DNA from: Phytomonas francai
Lineage: Eukaryota > Euglenozoa > Kinetoplastea > Trypanosomatida > Trypanosomatidae
Direction: 5' to 3'
Assembly: GCA_001766655.1 (NCBI GenBank)
Contig: MJCC01000009.1
Location: forward strand, 323,225 to 387,224
DNA: 64,000 nucleotides
Below, piece by piece: positions 8,601-18,176 of this stretch. The first letter of the stretch is position 1; every line of letters starts with the position of its first letter. The position numbers were made by a program, and so were the translations under genes. A model generated the notes under the pieces. The model made no database searches. It saw only the letters and a list, made by a program, of their open reading frames with translations, and had not been told where the DNA came from.

Positions 8601-11255
8601 AGTGTAACTCAACATGCGATAGAGTGATAGCAACGAGGCCTTCCAATCCTTTGAACCGTGAATAAGACGCTCATGCCGTATACGGTCGTTCGAAGAGGCG
8701 AGAAGCACACACTCAGAAGGGAGACCATCGCGACCCGCACGGCCGCTCTCCTGGTAGTACCCCTCAATCGACTTCGGCATAGCGGCGTGGATGACGAAGC
8801 GCACGTCCGGTTTGTTGATACCCATGCCAAACGCTATGGTCGCACAGATCACCTGCAGATCATCCCGTGTCCACCGCTCCTGCTTCTCATTTTTCCCTGA
8901 AGCTTCCGAGTGGTAGAAGGAAGCCCGAATGCCAGAAGCATTGAGCGCGGAGGCCATTTCCTCGCAGTCTTTTCGCGAAAGGCAGTAAACGATGCCGCAG
9001 CTCTTGGGGCCGAAGCGGTGGTGGATGAGATCCTTCACTACGGGTGACACTTGCTTCCCTACGACGCGCTGCACAGAGTACTTGAGATTAGCACGATTAA
9101 ATGAGCCCTTAAAGATAATGGCACTACGCAACGACAGGGTTTTAATGACATCCTGCTGCACCAAACCTGTAGCAGTGGCTGTAAGGGCGGTGATGGGGGT
9201 ATCTGGGAAATGTCGCTTCAGTAGTGCCAGTTTACGGTAGTCCGGGCGGAAGTCGTGACCCCACTGCGACACACAATGGGCCTCGTCGATAACAAAACGA
9301 TTGAGCAAGCGCTGATCGGCAAGCCTGCGAAGCGTCTGCACAAAGTGATCACTGCGTCCGAAGTACTCCGGCGTGACGTACACCAGTGTGTGGAGGATGC
9401 GACCGGAGGCCCACTCCGCAAAGAGCGATCGCCGAGGCGCGTCAGCCGTTTGCCCTGTCAGAGCCAGAGCAGGAATGTCGTTGGCGATGAGAGCATACAC
9501 CTGATCTTGGATGAGCGAAATAAGTGGAGACACGACAATGGTCACCTGAGCCGGATTCGGCAGTAGCGCGGGTAGTTGATAGCACAGAGACTTCCCACCA
9601 CCAGTGGGAAGTAACACAAAAACATCTCGATTATCCATACAGGCATTCATAATTTCAAGCTGATGAAAACGATAGTCGTGCAAACCGAAAACATCGCGCA
9701 TCGTGTGGCGCAGCTCAGAGGACCATGGAAAGCGCTCACCACCATACTCATGTGTCGGATTGACCGGAAGTACCACGTCCGCGGTCGAGCAAATGGCATC
9801 TCGAGTAAGATGTCCAACCTCACACCGCTCGTACTGCTCCCAAGAAAACCCGTTGGATGATGTATAGGGCTCTGATTGAGGTTGTGGTGCGCCAAGTGCA
9901 TGCATGCCACCCTCCGCATGCACATCGCTATTGAAATTAATTCCGCTATGCGACACATCCGATGTAGGATTCAAAGAAATGCCAGAGTAACCGCCTAAAC
10001 TGAAGGACGGCCTGCCGTCCGGGTAGCTCATAGTGCTGCTGCTAAGGTTGCGGTTGCCGTTCACGGTACCGTTGTCGGTGGCCCAAAGCGCTGTTGGGGC
10101 CTGTTCTAGCGCTCTGCCTGCGTTAGTATACCCACCTCTGACGCAACCAATGTTAGATTTATCTGAGCCGTTGACGATATTGATAGGGTATTCATTGTTA
10201 AAGGGCGAGGAAGCCCCACCATGCGACCGGTTCGCGCTAGTAGTGGATGTACACTGAGCAGGTGTAGGCATCTGAGGGTGGAGATAAGCGAGGTGATTGT
10301 CAGACATCAGGAAGCCCGATGTGTCTCCACCGCCAGTGGGACGAAGGTTCGTAGAATTAAAGGAGGGGAGATCCATGGAAACTAAGGAGTCGTTTCGCAG
10401 ACTGCCTACGAGAGAGATGGATGAGGCCGAGGGCGACAGTGCTGGTCTTTGCAGACGCTCTGAAAGCGAGACCCGCAGGCGCGTGAATCGCTCCTGAAGT
10501 TGATGGATACAGGCATCCAACTGGTTGAGCTGAGCAGTATGATCGTGCTCCTCATCCTCCGCTAGCAAAAGCTCGTCTCGCTGCTCCTGAGCCTTTCGCA
10601 GCTCCTGAGAGACAGTCTTGATGCTCGCCTTCAACGCCTCAAGTGATGGCTGAGGTGGGTCCTGGGAGGGCAGCTGCGGCGCGCGCGCAGGTGGATTTGG
10701 AGGAGGGCAAGAAGACAAAGTCGTCCCTAACGCAGGTGTTGGGGAGGAGGGCCCGCCGTACGACGCAGCGACAGGCACGGTGCCAACGCTTGGTTCATTA
10801 TTATGCGTGTTACTAGTGAGGCTTAGTAAGGTGCGACGCGGGTAGAGTGTTTGTAGGTCCGAGAATAGGGGCGGAGCAGCCATGGCTTGCTGACCCAGGG
10901 GCTTCTCTTGGGGGAAGTCCCTGTAGCGAGTAAAGGGGAAAGCACATGGAAATACGCGAGGAGTTGGAGTGGGCGGCACTTCTAAGGCCAACTCAGCCGC
11001 CCTTTTGTGTATGCTATCCATTTGTCGAAAGCTTCCTGAGGGTGGTACAGGGTTACGCGACAGGACTACCGCTACGGCGTCGGGTAACATATCAATCCAG
11101 TTCTGGAAATCGCATCTGAAGGGAGTACCTGCCCGGGATGCGGGGTCTCTGAACACTAAATCATCAGCAGATGAGGAAGTCGAGAGGGGGGGCAGGAGTG
11201 GTGGCCGTAGCAGGTCTACGTCTGGCGTTAGCATTGGAACACCATCTCTAGGCAT
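5655..11255 (-). CDS. RECQ: RecQ-family DNA helicase, BLM/Sgs1 type, very large
   Basis: An 1866-residue ATP-dependent 3'-5' helicase expected to unwind recombination and replication intermediates in the nucleus. Residues 1-500 are low-complexity with a coiled-coil-like stretch at about 205-270. The helicase core follows: RecQ motif 0 (FGLHDYRFHQLEIMNA), Walker A LPTGGGKS near 552, DEAH box FVIDEAHCVSQWGHDFRP near 657, TALTATAT, and motif VI YYQESGRAGRDGLPSE near 838. A cysteine cluster at about 889-935 ending CDNC is the RQC zinc site. An HRDC-like domain lies at about 1362-1447 (GMGKNKVKKFGADIL). The remaining 400 residues are Pro/Ser/Thr-rich. HRDC plus RQC favours the BLM subclass. A coding-strand CCTTTGCTTTCAG about 60 nt upstream is a plausible splice acceptor. 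It is longer than human BLM because of disordered tails. Confidence 0.95.
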   Translation of the reverse strand: MPRDGVPMLTPDVDLLRPPLLPPLSTSSSADDLVFRDPASRAGTPFRCDFQNWIDMLPDAVAVVLSRNPVPPSGSFRQMDSIHKRAAELALEVPPTPTPRVFPCAFPFTRYRDFPQEKPLGQQAMAAPPLFSDLQTLYPRRTLLSLTSNTHNNEPSVGTVPVAASYGGPSSPTPALGTTLSSCPPPNPPARAPQLPSQDPPQPSLEALKASIKTVSQELRKAQEQRDELLLAEDEEHDHTAQLNQLDACIHQLQERFTRLRVSLSERLQRPALSPSASSISLVGSLRNDSLVSMDLPSFNSTNLRPTGGGDTSGFLMSDNHLAYLHPQMPTPAQCTSTTSANRSHGGASSPFNNEYPINIVNGSDKSNIGCVRGGYTNAGRALEQAPTALWATDNGTVNGNRNLSSSTMSYPDGRPSFSLGGYSGISLNPTSDVSHSGINFNSDVHAEGGMHALGAPQPQSEPYTSSNGFSWEQYERCEVGHLTRDAICSTADVVLPVNPTHEYGGERFPWSSELRHTMRDVFGLHDYRFHQLEIMNACMDNRDVFVLLPTGGGKSLCYQLPALLPNPAQVTIVVSPLISLIQDQVYALIANDIPALALTGQTADAPRRSLFAEWASGRILHTLVYVTPEYFGRSDHFVQTLRRLADQRLLNRFVIDEAHCVSQWGHDFRPDYRKLALLKRHFPDTPITALTATATGLVQQDVIKTLSLRSAIIFKGSFNRANLKYSVQRVVGKQVSPVVKDLIHHRFGPKSCGIVYCLSRKDCEEMASALNASGIRASFYHSEASGKNEKQERWTRDDLQVICATIAFGMGINKPDVRFVIHAAMPKSIEGYYQESGRAGRDGLPSECVLLASSNDRIRHERLIHGSKDWKASLLSLYRMLSYTLNDVDCRRRQQLGHFGEVVDAHYCLSQRAINTSRPLNTNESPTELCDNCASKLSEGWRAKELCINHILIDFFQIIEHLGSMTGKQLVAVYRGAHSDMGKPVEARLRQRGPPAEYKSGAKLPKTLVERVLLEGLILGIYKERLDNVNDYAVCAYVETGDHAGMKTYHEIKDGKRQVVIHVRGDNPRLSTKTVITGKPEVANNGPISSNRTSTEKPARLGRSRTVKARNLEFDQGADDADDIPLVHLYPDQPNNPNLCLHDSKEGNLKQKRTQRHGKKPLALHEGSASAVEGVDPPTTSRSCRRGGGGGEVCEASSIPPSTRDRRPQNSHTRRKSVSKKKKGSRYVLDQCSDDGSVSSLTHGEGSDTISTNGGSSFEDGSFIDDDSSLSSDYQTMSSSGAATQTTPACCPTEKRRPRGGVKHLRDSGIPTEAESIISSHHDTPVKQAAARRPHKLERTEAVASKRDSDPQPVLSVPAGRLKRLQSALLPQIESLVHRLAENSEGGRQYNVMPKKTIQTLVETLSVPGWGSAEQFTDLEGMGKNKVKKFGADILRLYRQFRFEHIGDVEVLTAAEEESLRQLSTNVAARHRLSRASAANAGLILSDEVVKAQSISPEKTVDASKRTGVSAATTFHPPRFLDPNTPDKVISVSSQTKGDVGTPVQAQQTNAPLFSPHKPSISTTAGVVAPHRTTFSFASKLFTHPASDSVNAKIATPPRPTSEATGAVVAAGTATPQRTYDPYAHEAASGTTAASTTIDPSSATMRVFDSPPVLPFQKVTQQSVPLFLNPFAEQAKRPTIVTSTSPSTGRASYPQDEIIGCTPNPTPGNPISSFVPLNPVAAKGQTLQSMPQPPQNPQVAPVGLPCPANEAASGVDYLMMMCDESLLRTPLNNLSTRLPSNVGRPSASNLVPQNEPGGRSSGGPEAVFSSERLRFQKADPHASLNAANDGGGAGRTVVRCDGATEVPFSPRRQVSEVFTVEDDGD

Positions 11256-11945
11256 TAAATTCTATAGTGTATGGAATCAGGAAACAATAAGAAGCACCAA
11301 TTAGGAAACACGCCCTGAAAGCAAAGGTTGCTTTTCCGGCTTAGCTCCTCCTGAGTGAGCTCTATGTTGCGCGAAAACGTGAGTGTTAATTTATTATTAT
11401 TATTTTGTGCCTACCGATTAATGGGAAAAATATCTTATAGGTAGCGATAATAACACTACGACCGTACTATGATGAATATGACACGTCCGATTTGAAAGGG
11501 GAAAAAAAGATAAACGACAGAAAAAAAAGGAAGAGTTCAGGGCTCTACAATATACAAGAAATGCAACAGTAAGATTGTGAGTAGCGATATCCATGTAGAT
11601 GCTTACATCGAATTAATATTAGCTAAGCTACGCAACACAAACACGGGAACAGTTTGAATTTCGATCCGTGAAACAATTAATCCGATAAATGGAAGTAACT
11701 CTAATATGATATGATACAAGTAAATAATATCTAAGATTTTTTAAGAAAAAAAGGGGGGGTCAAAACAATACATCTAGTAAAGGTATAAAGCGTCCAACAG
11801 AACGAGGCACAGTCCTCATTCCTCTTATTTCAGGGGATGGAAATAAACCTTCTATTCTGAAAATTGCGCCCTTGTCCTCTTTCCATGAGCAGACACTCGG
11901 CTAAGTGAGAGAGACGCAGAGTTTAAATTCAGAAAAAGTGAAAAT
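11256..11945. other. AT-rich spacer between MUS81 and RecQ
   Basis: No ORF with coding character. It holds A/G-rich runs on the plus strand (pyrimidine on the coding strand), including a 3' splice-like tract near 11315 for RecQ. It probably contains the MUS81 3'UTR. Confidence 0.6.
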
Positions 11946-14648
11946 TTAGTAGTACTCCCTCGACATGATGAACTCGGTAAGAAGCACAAATACTTTCTTC
12001 TGGCTCACAGATAGTTTCACAATATCCCCATCTACATCACAGGCTAAGGCACCACGTTGCTGAAGCTCCTTCCAGAGGCCGTAGAAGCTGCCGTACTTGT
12101 TGAACAATGTTTGTGCTAAAGCAGATGAGCAGCCCCGGATACACATGAGCATGCGTGGGAAGGCAGTTTGAGCGCGCAAGGACTTTTGTAGTTTCTGAAG
12201 AAGCTGCAGACATGACATAGTTGGCAGCAACGAAGGAAAATGCGGAGGTAATGGTGTTGTGGAAGAGGAGTTACCCACGCCCAGTAGGGACCCCGACGCC
12301 AGGGTAGTGGCCACCTGGTGCGTCACAGCAGCGCCTAGCTGTTTTAAGAAGGCAACACTTTCCTGCAGAGTCCGGGTACGTACGACGCAGAAACCAGGTT
12401 GGTGGGTAAGCGACATGCAGGCCGAATACACCCGCCGCTGTCCCTCAGGAACGAGACTAGAAAAAGCGGACTCGATCCCACAAAGACTGCCATGCTTATC
12501 TGCTACTCTAGATTCAATGTTTTCTTCACCGACCCCCTCCTTATCATGTTGTTGACTGCTCCATAGGGGATCACGCTGTGTGGAATTAAAATGACATTTC
12601 CCGACATTAACAGTGCTGGGTAGACCATTGCCACAGCGCCCTCCCCTGCCACTGGGAAGCTCTGATCCTTCAATCAGCCATACTACAAGTTGGAATTGTG
12701 ACTGAATCAACAAGTTGCGCTGCTCAAGGTAGCGAGTGCTTTTAATGCTGGCATCAAGGTCAGCTGCAGTCTTGCGTTCGACAACAAGTGAACAGAGGTG
12801 GGAAAACTGTGGCAGAGTGCGAGGCGACATCGGCTGTGGCGAATCTCGCGGCAGAGCCGACGTCATATCGTCATTGACCCCAGTACGGCTGTTCTGACCA
12901 AAACTACTACATGCGTACTGAGCCGTGCTTTCCTCGGTTTTAGACGTATCCACGTCGATGTTCAGCATAAAGTCCCCACAGGGTAGCATGTATGATGCAC
13001 AAGATACCTGCTGTCGTTGGAGCATCGCAAGCATGCCATCATGTTTACCACGCACTCGCTCACGGGTGTCCACCAGCCACTGCCACCTCAGCCCTTCTGT
13101 CGCCACTGATTTTCCCGCAAGGACCTCCCCCTGAGAAGTCACTCTGCCAGGCAGGCCAATGGGCTTCTTAGACCTATCACGTGCACGTAGCTGGGGGGCG
13201 CTCGATCGCTGGGGATCCTTGAGCAACTCCCGAATGAAAAAATCTGGTGCGGGTACAATGCGTCGACAAGGTTCCAAGCCCCTCCCAAGAATCACGCCGT
13301 CCTGCGTAGAGGCGGCCATTTTCCGCCCTTCCTCGGTCGCCAAATCGTCGACGCCTGCGTGGGTTTCGGCATGGCACGGCGGTGGTTCGCTGCTACGGGA
13401 GTGATAACGAAAAACTGTTCGTTTAGGAGGAGGAGACAACGACGACAGGGACAAGCCCCCTTTATCAGTTGAAATTAATCTATTCGAAAGTCCCTTTAGC
13501 TGCAGAAAAGCTGGAGAAGTTGCTAGGGGACGAGGAGGCGAGGGAAAACGCGGCGGCGGCGATGGCGACAGCGATCGTTTCTCAGGCGGCCTCGCGGAGC
13601 GGCCTTCCCTAACAGGGCAAACTACTGCGCTGGGAAGGGCTACATTTGTGGGTTGGTGCAGCAACCGCTCCCGCAAATTGTCGTCTTGGCGCTCTTTGAA
13701 TAGCATTAACCGATGGTAGAGATCACTTTTTGTTCCAGAAGTCAGCAGACCATTCGCCGCGCACCGGTCCCGCAGCCCTTTTAAAGTTGATGAACCTAAA
13801 GAAAAGGGTGGTGTTTCTGGCATACCGTTTGCAGCCGCGTTCCCTTTAAAAGCAATATTCGTAGTGGATGAGCCTGGGCACAAAGACGACGAATATGGGG
13901 AAGAATCTGCAGCAGAGCTCATCGATGTGTCTCCGAGAAGTAGATCGTTCAATACATCGTCATTTTCCATGATACGGGTAGCCAATGGCCCTAAGGTGTG
14001 GAAGTTAGGGTCTTGCTTCTGTCCACCGGCGATGGGGGTTCGCGTATTTAACTTAACTCCCTTCCTTGGGCGGGGATCAGGGCAGCCAGATGGTGGCTCT
14101 TGTTGAAATGTTTTGGGGGGGGGGGACTGTCTCTGTCGTTTTCGCTGTCCTTCGGATGCGGCGGAAGCGGCAAGGACTCCTTCGGAAGAGAATCCATGGC
14201 AACGCCTTTCCACAACAACCCTCATATCCTTGCCCTCAACCTGCTCACGCAATTTCTGATGAAAGGTGTCTGTGTTGGCAAAGCGAAAAGGCGAGGCTGC
14301 CAGCGGGACGACAGCTGCGCCCACGTCATTTATCCCAGCACCACCGCCTTTGGCCCTGTGCACCGCCCCGAGTAGCGGGTGCGCGTGCTTCGGCCCGTTC
14401 GTAGCCGCTCCGGCGGTCGTGGGCAGGTGCAGGGCCCCCTCACTGCCGTCCAACAACAGCACCGCGCTCGGGAAGTGCGCAATTGGCAAAGGAAACAACT
14501 TCACAGCATTGCGTAAACGCTGTCGGCTCGCTTCCTGTAAACACTCCCCAGAGATGTCTGCGAGCCATCTTTCAAGGAGGATGCTATTCCATGTGTAGTC
14601 AGTTTCCTGAGGTTGTGGTGACGAGGATGGGTTCAAGCTTGCTTTCAT
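11946..14648 (-). CDS. MUS81: MUS81-like structure-specific endonuclease with SAP domain
   Basis: A 900-residue XPF/MUS81-family nuclease, expected to cut branched DNA (3' flaps, nicked junctions) with an EME1-type partner. The N-terminal 60 residues fit the MUS81 helix-hairpin-helix domain (LLERWLADISGECL ... AVKLFPLPI). A SAP-type DNA-binding motif lies at about 286-316 (STLKGLRDRCAANGL, TSGTKSDLYHRL). The ERCC4 nuclease domain begins near 521 (WLVDTRERV) with LPCGDFML and the catalytic VVERKTAADLDASIKSTRY near 622. C-terminal helix-hairpin-helix motifs occupy the last 100 residues. All acidic catalytic residues of the GDx(n)ERKx3D pattern are present. Size exceeds typical MUS81 (about 550) because of serine/proline-rich linkers. 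It is adjacent to RecQ, whose family acts on the same intermediates. FAM/XPF is less likely given the N-terminal match. Confidence 0.88.
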   Translation of the reverse strand: MKASLNPSSSPQPQETDYTWNSILLERWLADISGECLQEASRQRLRNAVKLFPLPIAHFPSAVLLLDGSEGALHLPTTAGAATNGPKHAHPLLGAVHRAKGGGAGINDVGAAVVPLAASPFRFANTDTFHQKLREQVEGKDMRVVVERRCHGFSSEGVLAASAASEGQRKRQRQSPPPKTFQQEPPSGCPDPRPRKGVKLNTRTPIAGGQKQDPNFHTLGPLATRIMENDDVLNDLLLGDTSMSSAADSSPYSSSLCPGSSTTNIAFKGNAAANGMPETPPFSLGSSTLKGLRDRCAANGLLTSGTKSDLYHRLMLFKERQDDNLRERLLHQPTNVALPSAVVCPVREGRSARPPEKRSLSPSPPPRFPSPPRPLATSPAFLQLKGLSNRLISTDKGGLSLSSLSPPPKRTVFRYHSRSSEPPPCHAETHAGVDDLATEEGRKMAASTQDGVILGRGLEPCRRIVPAPDFFIRELLKDPQRSSAPQLRARDRSKKPIGLPGRVTSQGEVLAGKSVATEGLRWQWLVDTRERVRGKHDGMLAMLQRQQVSCASYMLPCGDFMLNIDVDTSKTEESTAQYACSSFGQNSRTGVNDDMTSALPRDSPQPMSPRTLPQFSHLCSLVVERKTAADLDASIKSTRYLEQRNLLIQSQFQLVVWLIEGSELPSGRGGRCGNGLPSTVNVGKCHFNSTQRDPLWSSQQHDKEGVGEENIESRVADKHGSLCGIESAFSSLVPEGQRRVYSACMSLTHQPGFCVVRTRTLQESVAFLKQLGAAVTHQVATTLASGSLLGVGNSSSTTPLPPHFPSLLPTMSCLQLLQKLQKSLRAQTAFPRMLMCIRGCSSALAQTLFNKYGSFYGLWKELQQRGALACDVDGDIVKLSVSQKKVFVLLTEFIMSREYY

Positions 14649-15623
14649 GTCTCTGTGTATCCTCAGTTTTCCTTAATATAAAGGAATCGCACGCACGTGC
14701 GTACGACCTTAGATGCACCAATCGCCTTCCTTTATTTAGGTAGAAAAATCATCAGAAAACAATAGAATTCAAATGAGAAATGCAAACGAGGCATATAATG
14801 GATTGGCAAACCAACATAACCTACACAGAGGAAGAAAAGCAACCCCTACACCGTTATCCTTCAGATTAGTTTTATAGAAAAAAAAGAAATAAGGAAAAAA
14901 AGGGATGACGCCTCATCCTTATCATTTGAGAAATCTTAAAGAAAGTTTAATTCTCAAAAAAACAAGACTAGGAAATGAAAACGAAAAAGGGGATCCTCTC
15001 TTTTTGTAATCTATAGATATGCAAATGGCAGCTTAGAATACGTTGTGGACATAACCTCTGTGGGACCCCCCCCCCACGCTTTCGTTACCTCGGACAAGCA
15101 AACCTTGAATTTCTTCACTTAAATACAATTTTTCCTACAGTTTATTTAATTAATTAGCTTCAACTTCCTTTCAGTTTCAGGCCTTAATTATCTACTTGTT
15201 TTTTACTCCACAAAAAGGCAATGCAAACCGCTAAAGGTGCGTGTGTATATTTAGGGGAAGAAAAGAATGAGTGATGTATATTTTCTTCCCTCATTGAATG
15301 CATGGATCTTAGTTATTTCCGCTTCTTCCTGTATGAAAAGATGATAGAAAAAATAATATACGAAGAGTAATAAAACTCCATTCAGCATACCGCGATACAA
15401 TTCACAATGGACGCAAGCGCCCCATTTGCGTATACACACAACACACAATTCGAATTGCACTCCTTCCTATTTATCACTTCAAAAAAAAAAGCTTAAGAAC
15501 ACAAAAAAATCTACCCAGTTATATTAATCTACTTTTTACTTACAATTTTATTTCCGCATATTGATGGTGAGGGAGTACTATTTATATTTATAAAAAATAA
15601 TTACGCTCCCTCTTTCGCGTCCT
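14649..15623. other. Long AT-rich spacer between TCTP and MUS81
   Basis: No gene seen in 975 bases. It contains pyrimidine tracts on the coding strand upstream of MUS81 (around 14730-14760), a C10 run near 15067-15076, and a 12-base palindrome ACGCACGTGCGT at about 14691-14702. It probably includes a long TCTP 3'UTR. A 69-codon ORF at 15251-15460 starts at GTG and looks like noise. Confidence 0.6.
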
Positions 15624-16136
15624 CTATACACGCATGCCCTTGAGGCCATCCTTCCAGTAGTAGAACTTGGGAGTCTCACCTTCCCAACGGCAAAGTACGA
15701 TCATACCGGAATCCGGATCCTCGTCGTTCCCTTCCGGAATAAAGAACTGGTACTCGTCAATCTCCTTCAGGACCTTCTTGACAAAGTTGGCGGCATTAGA
15801 CTGGAAAGCCTTCTTGGCGTCCTCATCTTCAATATTTTCGAGAAGCTTCTTCATGTAACCACGGATGTAAGCCATGTACGAGGACTTATCATACCCTGTC
15901 TCAGTATACCGATTGTTGTACACTATATCCACCACTCGCTCCTTACCGTCGGCAGTCTCGCCAGTGGCACCTTCGGCAGCGTCCTCATCTACGTTGGCTG
16001 AGATGCCGTAGTCCTCGCCACCTACCTCAACATATCTGCCCTCAATAACGTACACAATATCGTCTTCAACCTTCAAGGGAATGTCATTGTCGCAGACAAC
16101 CTCGGCATTAGTGAAAATATCGCAGTAAATCTTCAT
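15624..16136 (-). CDS. TCTP: Translationally controlled tumour protein (TCTP)
   Basis: A 170-residue protein of normal TCTP length. It starts MKIYCDIFTNAEVVCD and has the TCTP core YDKSSYMAYIRGYMKKLLE and the family C-terminus YQFFIPEG ... SGMIVLCRWEGETPKFYYWKDGLK. TCTP is an abundant cytosolic protein linked to growth, stress survival and translation-factor interaction; in African trypanosomes it affects growth and cell division (family knowledge). The acidic loop around residues 45-65 is normal for the family. Only one copy is present here, although trypanosomes can carry tandem paralogues that differ in 3'UTR. Long non-coding flanks (670 bp upstream, 975 bp downstream) fit post-transcriptional control, which is inference. 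Confidence 0.97.
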   Translation of the reverse strand: MKIYCDIFTNAEVVCDNDIPLKVEDDIVYVIEGRYVEVGGEDYGISANVDEDAAEGATGETADGKERVVDIVYNNRYTETGYDKSSYMAYIRGYMKKLLENIEDEDAKKAFQSNAANFVKKVLKEIDEYQFFIPEGNDEDPDSGMIVLCRWEGETPKFYYWKDGLKGMRV

Positions 16137-16650
16137 TTCGACAGGAAAAGTGGCAAAGGCTTATCGGAGCTGATGAATTCACAGAGGCTTCAGTCGCAGG
16201 GGGCTAGAGCTGTGTATTAATATGGATGTAAGAAAGGGTAAGCTTTGAGGATTAAAATGCAAAACAATAGACAGGGAAAAAAGATAAAACAGCAAGAACC
16301 ATCTGAGACAAAAAATGAAACATAAATAGGAACAGTAAAGGAGGTACCTCGTTTATTTATTTATTCTTAGGGATGAACTCTTTCGCTCTAAACACCACTA
16401 TTGATTTCCATCATACTTGTGGTTTAGACTGTTTTCCCTTCCTTAAGTTTTATCCGATTTACGCTTAATAAATGCAAAGTATTACCCGCTGAACGAGTTA
16501 CATTGAAGCCCATTCCTTGCAGCTGCCTTCCACATCCTTACAATGATATATCTACCATAAAGATGCTTGCTGGATTGGGAGCATTTTGTAACGTTCGTCA
16601 AAATCTCACAAAGATATTCAAATAGAACCACTGTGCTTACTTCCGAATAC

Positions 16651-16690
<40 letters not shown>

Positions 16691-16805
16691 CAAAAAAAAA
16701 GTAAAGGAATGTATCACTGGGGTAATGTAGTTATGGTTGTTGCAGTACCTTTTCCATTCTCTAAGTTTTACACCGCGCAGGCCTTCTTCTAGGTTGCCTC
16801 CCCCC
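16137..16805. other. Spacer with AT microsatellite
   Basis: Holds the TCTP 5' region, with a pyrimidine-rich stretch and CACAG/CTCTAG acceptors near 16211 on the coding strand, and the PWP1 3' side with an AT dinucleotide tract. No gene seen. Confidence 0.6.
16650..16689. repeat. (AT)n microsatellite
   Basis: An alternating AT tract of about 40 bases in the 3' flank of PWP1. Confidence 0.95.
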
Positions 16806-18176
16806 CTAGGAGCTCGTAAACACAGAATAAATATCATCGGTTATAGTGTACACCAGGGGCTCACCACCTGCACCACACGCCCCGAGAATGTGCGGCGAGT
16901 TTGGATGGAACGCGACGGAGAAGACATCCCCCGTACGGTAGTCCCGAGATACACACAACTTGGGCGCCGAACCGATCTGGCGACAATCCCAGAGGCTGAT
17001 TTTCCCATCCTTACCTCCCGTCGCGCATAGCCCGCGGACGTGACGCGAACAGGAGAAAACCACTTCGCCCCGGTGAGGCTGCAGAAGCCAAAAAGGCTGT
17101 GTGGCGTTGCGTGTATCGAAAGCGGCCCAGGCACCGCTGTCTGTGGAAGCCATGACCACTCCTACCGACTCCTCGCAGTGAGGAACGAATTCAACGTGCT
17201 CCACAACACCAGGCATCGTAAATCGTAGAGCGGGTTGCTGAGGAAAGCGGCAATCACGCAGCACCATCACAGAGTCGAACCCACCCGAAAGCAGATGGTT
17301 TGCTTCTGTCGGATGCCAATCCAAGGACTGAACCTTTTCAGTCTCGGTGTAGGTTCCCAGACAAGTTGCCGTGTTCAAATCCCACAGCTTAATGGTATGA
17401 TCCGCGCTTCCAGAGGAAAGAATGTTCTGCGAAACGGTGTTCCACTTCACAGCTAGGACTGCCTCCGTGTGCGATTCCGCTTTGAGGTGTTTTCTAATAT
17501 TTTTCTTTTTGTAGTTAAGAGATACCTCGTCGCATCCACCGAGAAAGACTGCTGGTCCGACCGAATCCATCACATCCAACGCCCACACCTCAATAAATGG
17601 CAACATTGTCCCGACTGCTAGCATAGACATGGAGCCGTCAGTGAGCCACGAGCTGCACAGCGGCAGCGCCGCGATCTCCATGTCATGGTGAAGAAAGATG
17701 TTGTCCTCAGGTTCATCGTAGATGTAAAGCTCCACACGTGGGTTGTCGGTGTCCGCGCAGCCGACAGTGAAAACCAGATCAGTGTCCTTAAACTTTGTAT
17801 CCTCGATCTCTTCTTCATCCTCTGACTCAACTTCTTCCAAGATTGCATCCGCTCCTCCACCGGCGATATCCCGCAGCATTTCATTCACCACAGTGTTATC
17901 CTCCTCCTCATCGTCCTCTCCTATATCCTCCTCGTTGTCTGTATCAGGCCCACTGTGTTTCTTCGCGTCATGACGATGAGAGCCCCGGCTGACAGCCTGC
18001 GCGGAACGTCGCTGCTTTGAGGGCTTCTGACCTCGACGATCCACCTTTTTGCCTTCGTCGAAATACTCAGGATTTTGGTACTGAAGCTTCTCACGCGCTT
18101 TGCTAATCGTATCTGTGGAAAGGATTGAAGTGGGCTTCATGGCGCCCTTAGGGACCCAGCAAAATGTGGACAACAT
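16806..18176 (-). CDS. PWP1: PWP1-like WD40 protein (ribosome biogenesis)
   Basis: I set the start at the ATG at 18176 (456 residues). The frame is open for another 50 codons upstream, but without an ATG, and a T10 tract with AG acceptors falls inside that extension (about 18220-18245). From 18176 the N-terminus MLSTFCWVPKGAMK ... ISKAREKLQ matches the PWP1 pattern (valine/tryptophan-rich start, then an AKEKLQ-like helix). A very acidic region follows (about 80-130), then WD repeats including AVLAVKWNTVSQNILSSGSAD with HTIKLWDLN, SLDWHPTEANHLLSGGFD and GKISLWDCR. PWP1 is a nucleolar factor for rRNA transcription and pre-ribosome maturation in other eukaryotes. Length is close to the family's (about 500). 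Confidence 0.9.
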   Translation of the reverse strand: MLSTFCWVPKGAMKPTSILSTDTISKAREKLQYQNPEYFDEGKKVDRRGQKPSKQRRSAQAVSRGSHRHDAKKHSGPDTDNEEDIGEDDEEEDNTVVNEMLRDIAGGGADAILEEVESEDEEEIEDTKFKDTDLVFTVGCADTDNPRVELYIYDEPEDNIFLHHDMEIAALPLCSSWLTDGSMSMLAVGTMLPFIEVWALDVMDSVGPAVFLGGCDEVSLNYKKKNIRKHLKAESHTEAVLAVKWNTVSQNILSSGSADHTIKLWDLNTATCLGTYTETEKVQSLDWHPTEANHLLSGGFDSVMVLRDCRFPQQPALRFTMPGVVEHVEFVPHCEESVGVVMASTDSGAWAAFDTRNATQPFWLLQPHRGEVVFSCSRHVRGLCATGGKDGKISLWDCRQIGSAPKLCVSRDYRTGDVFSVAFHPNSPHILGACGAGGEPLVYTITDDIYSVFTSS

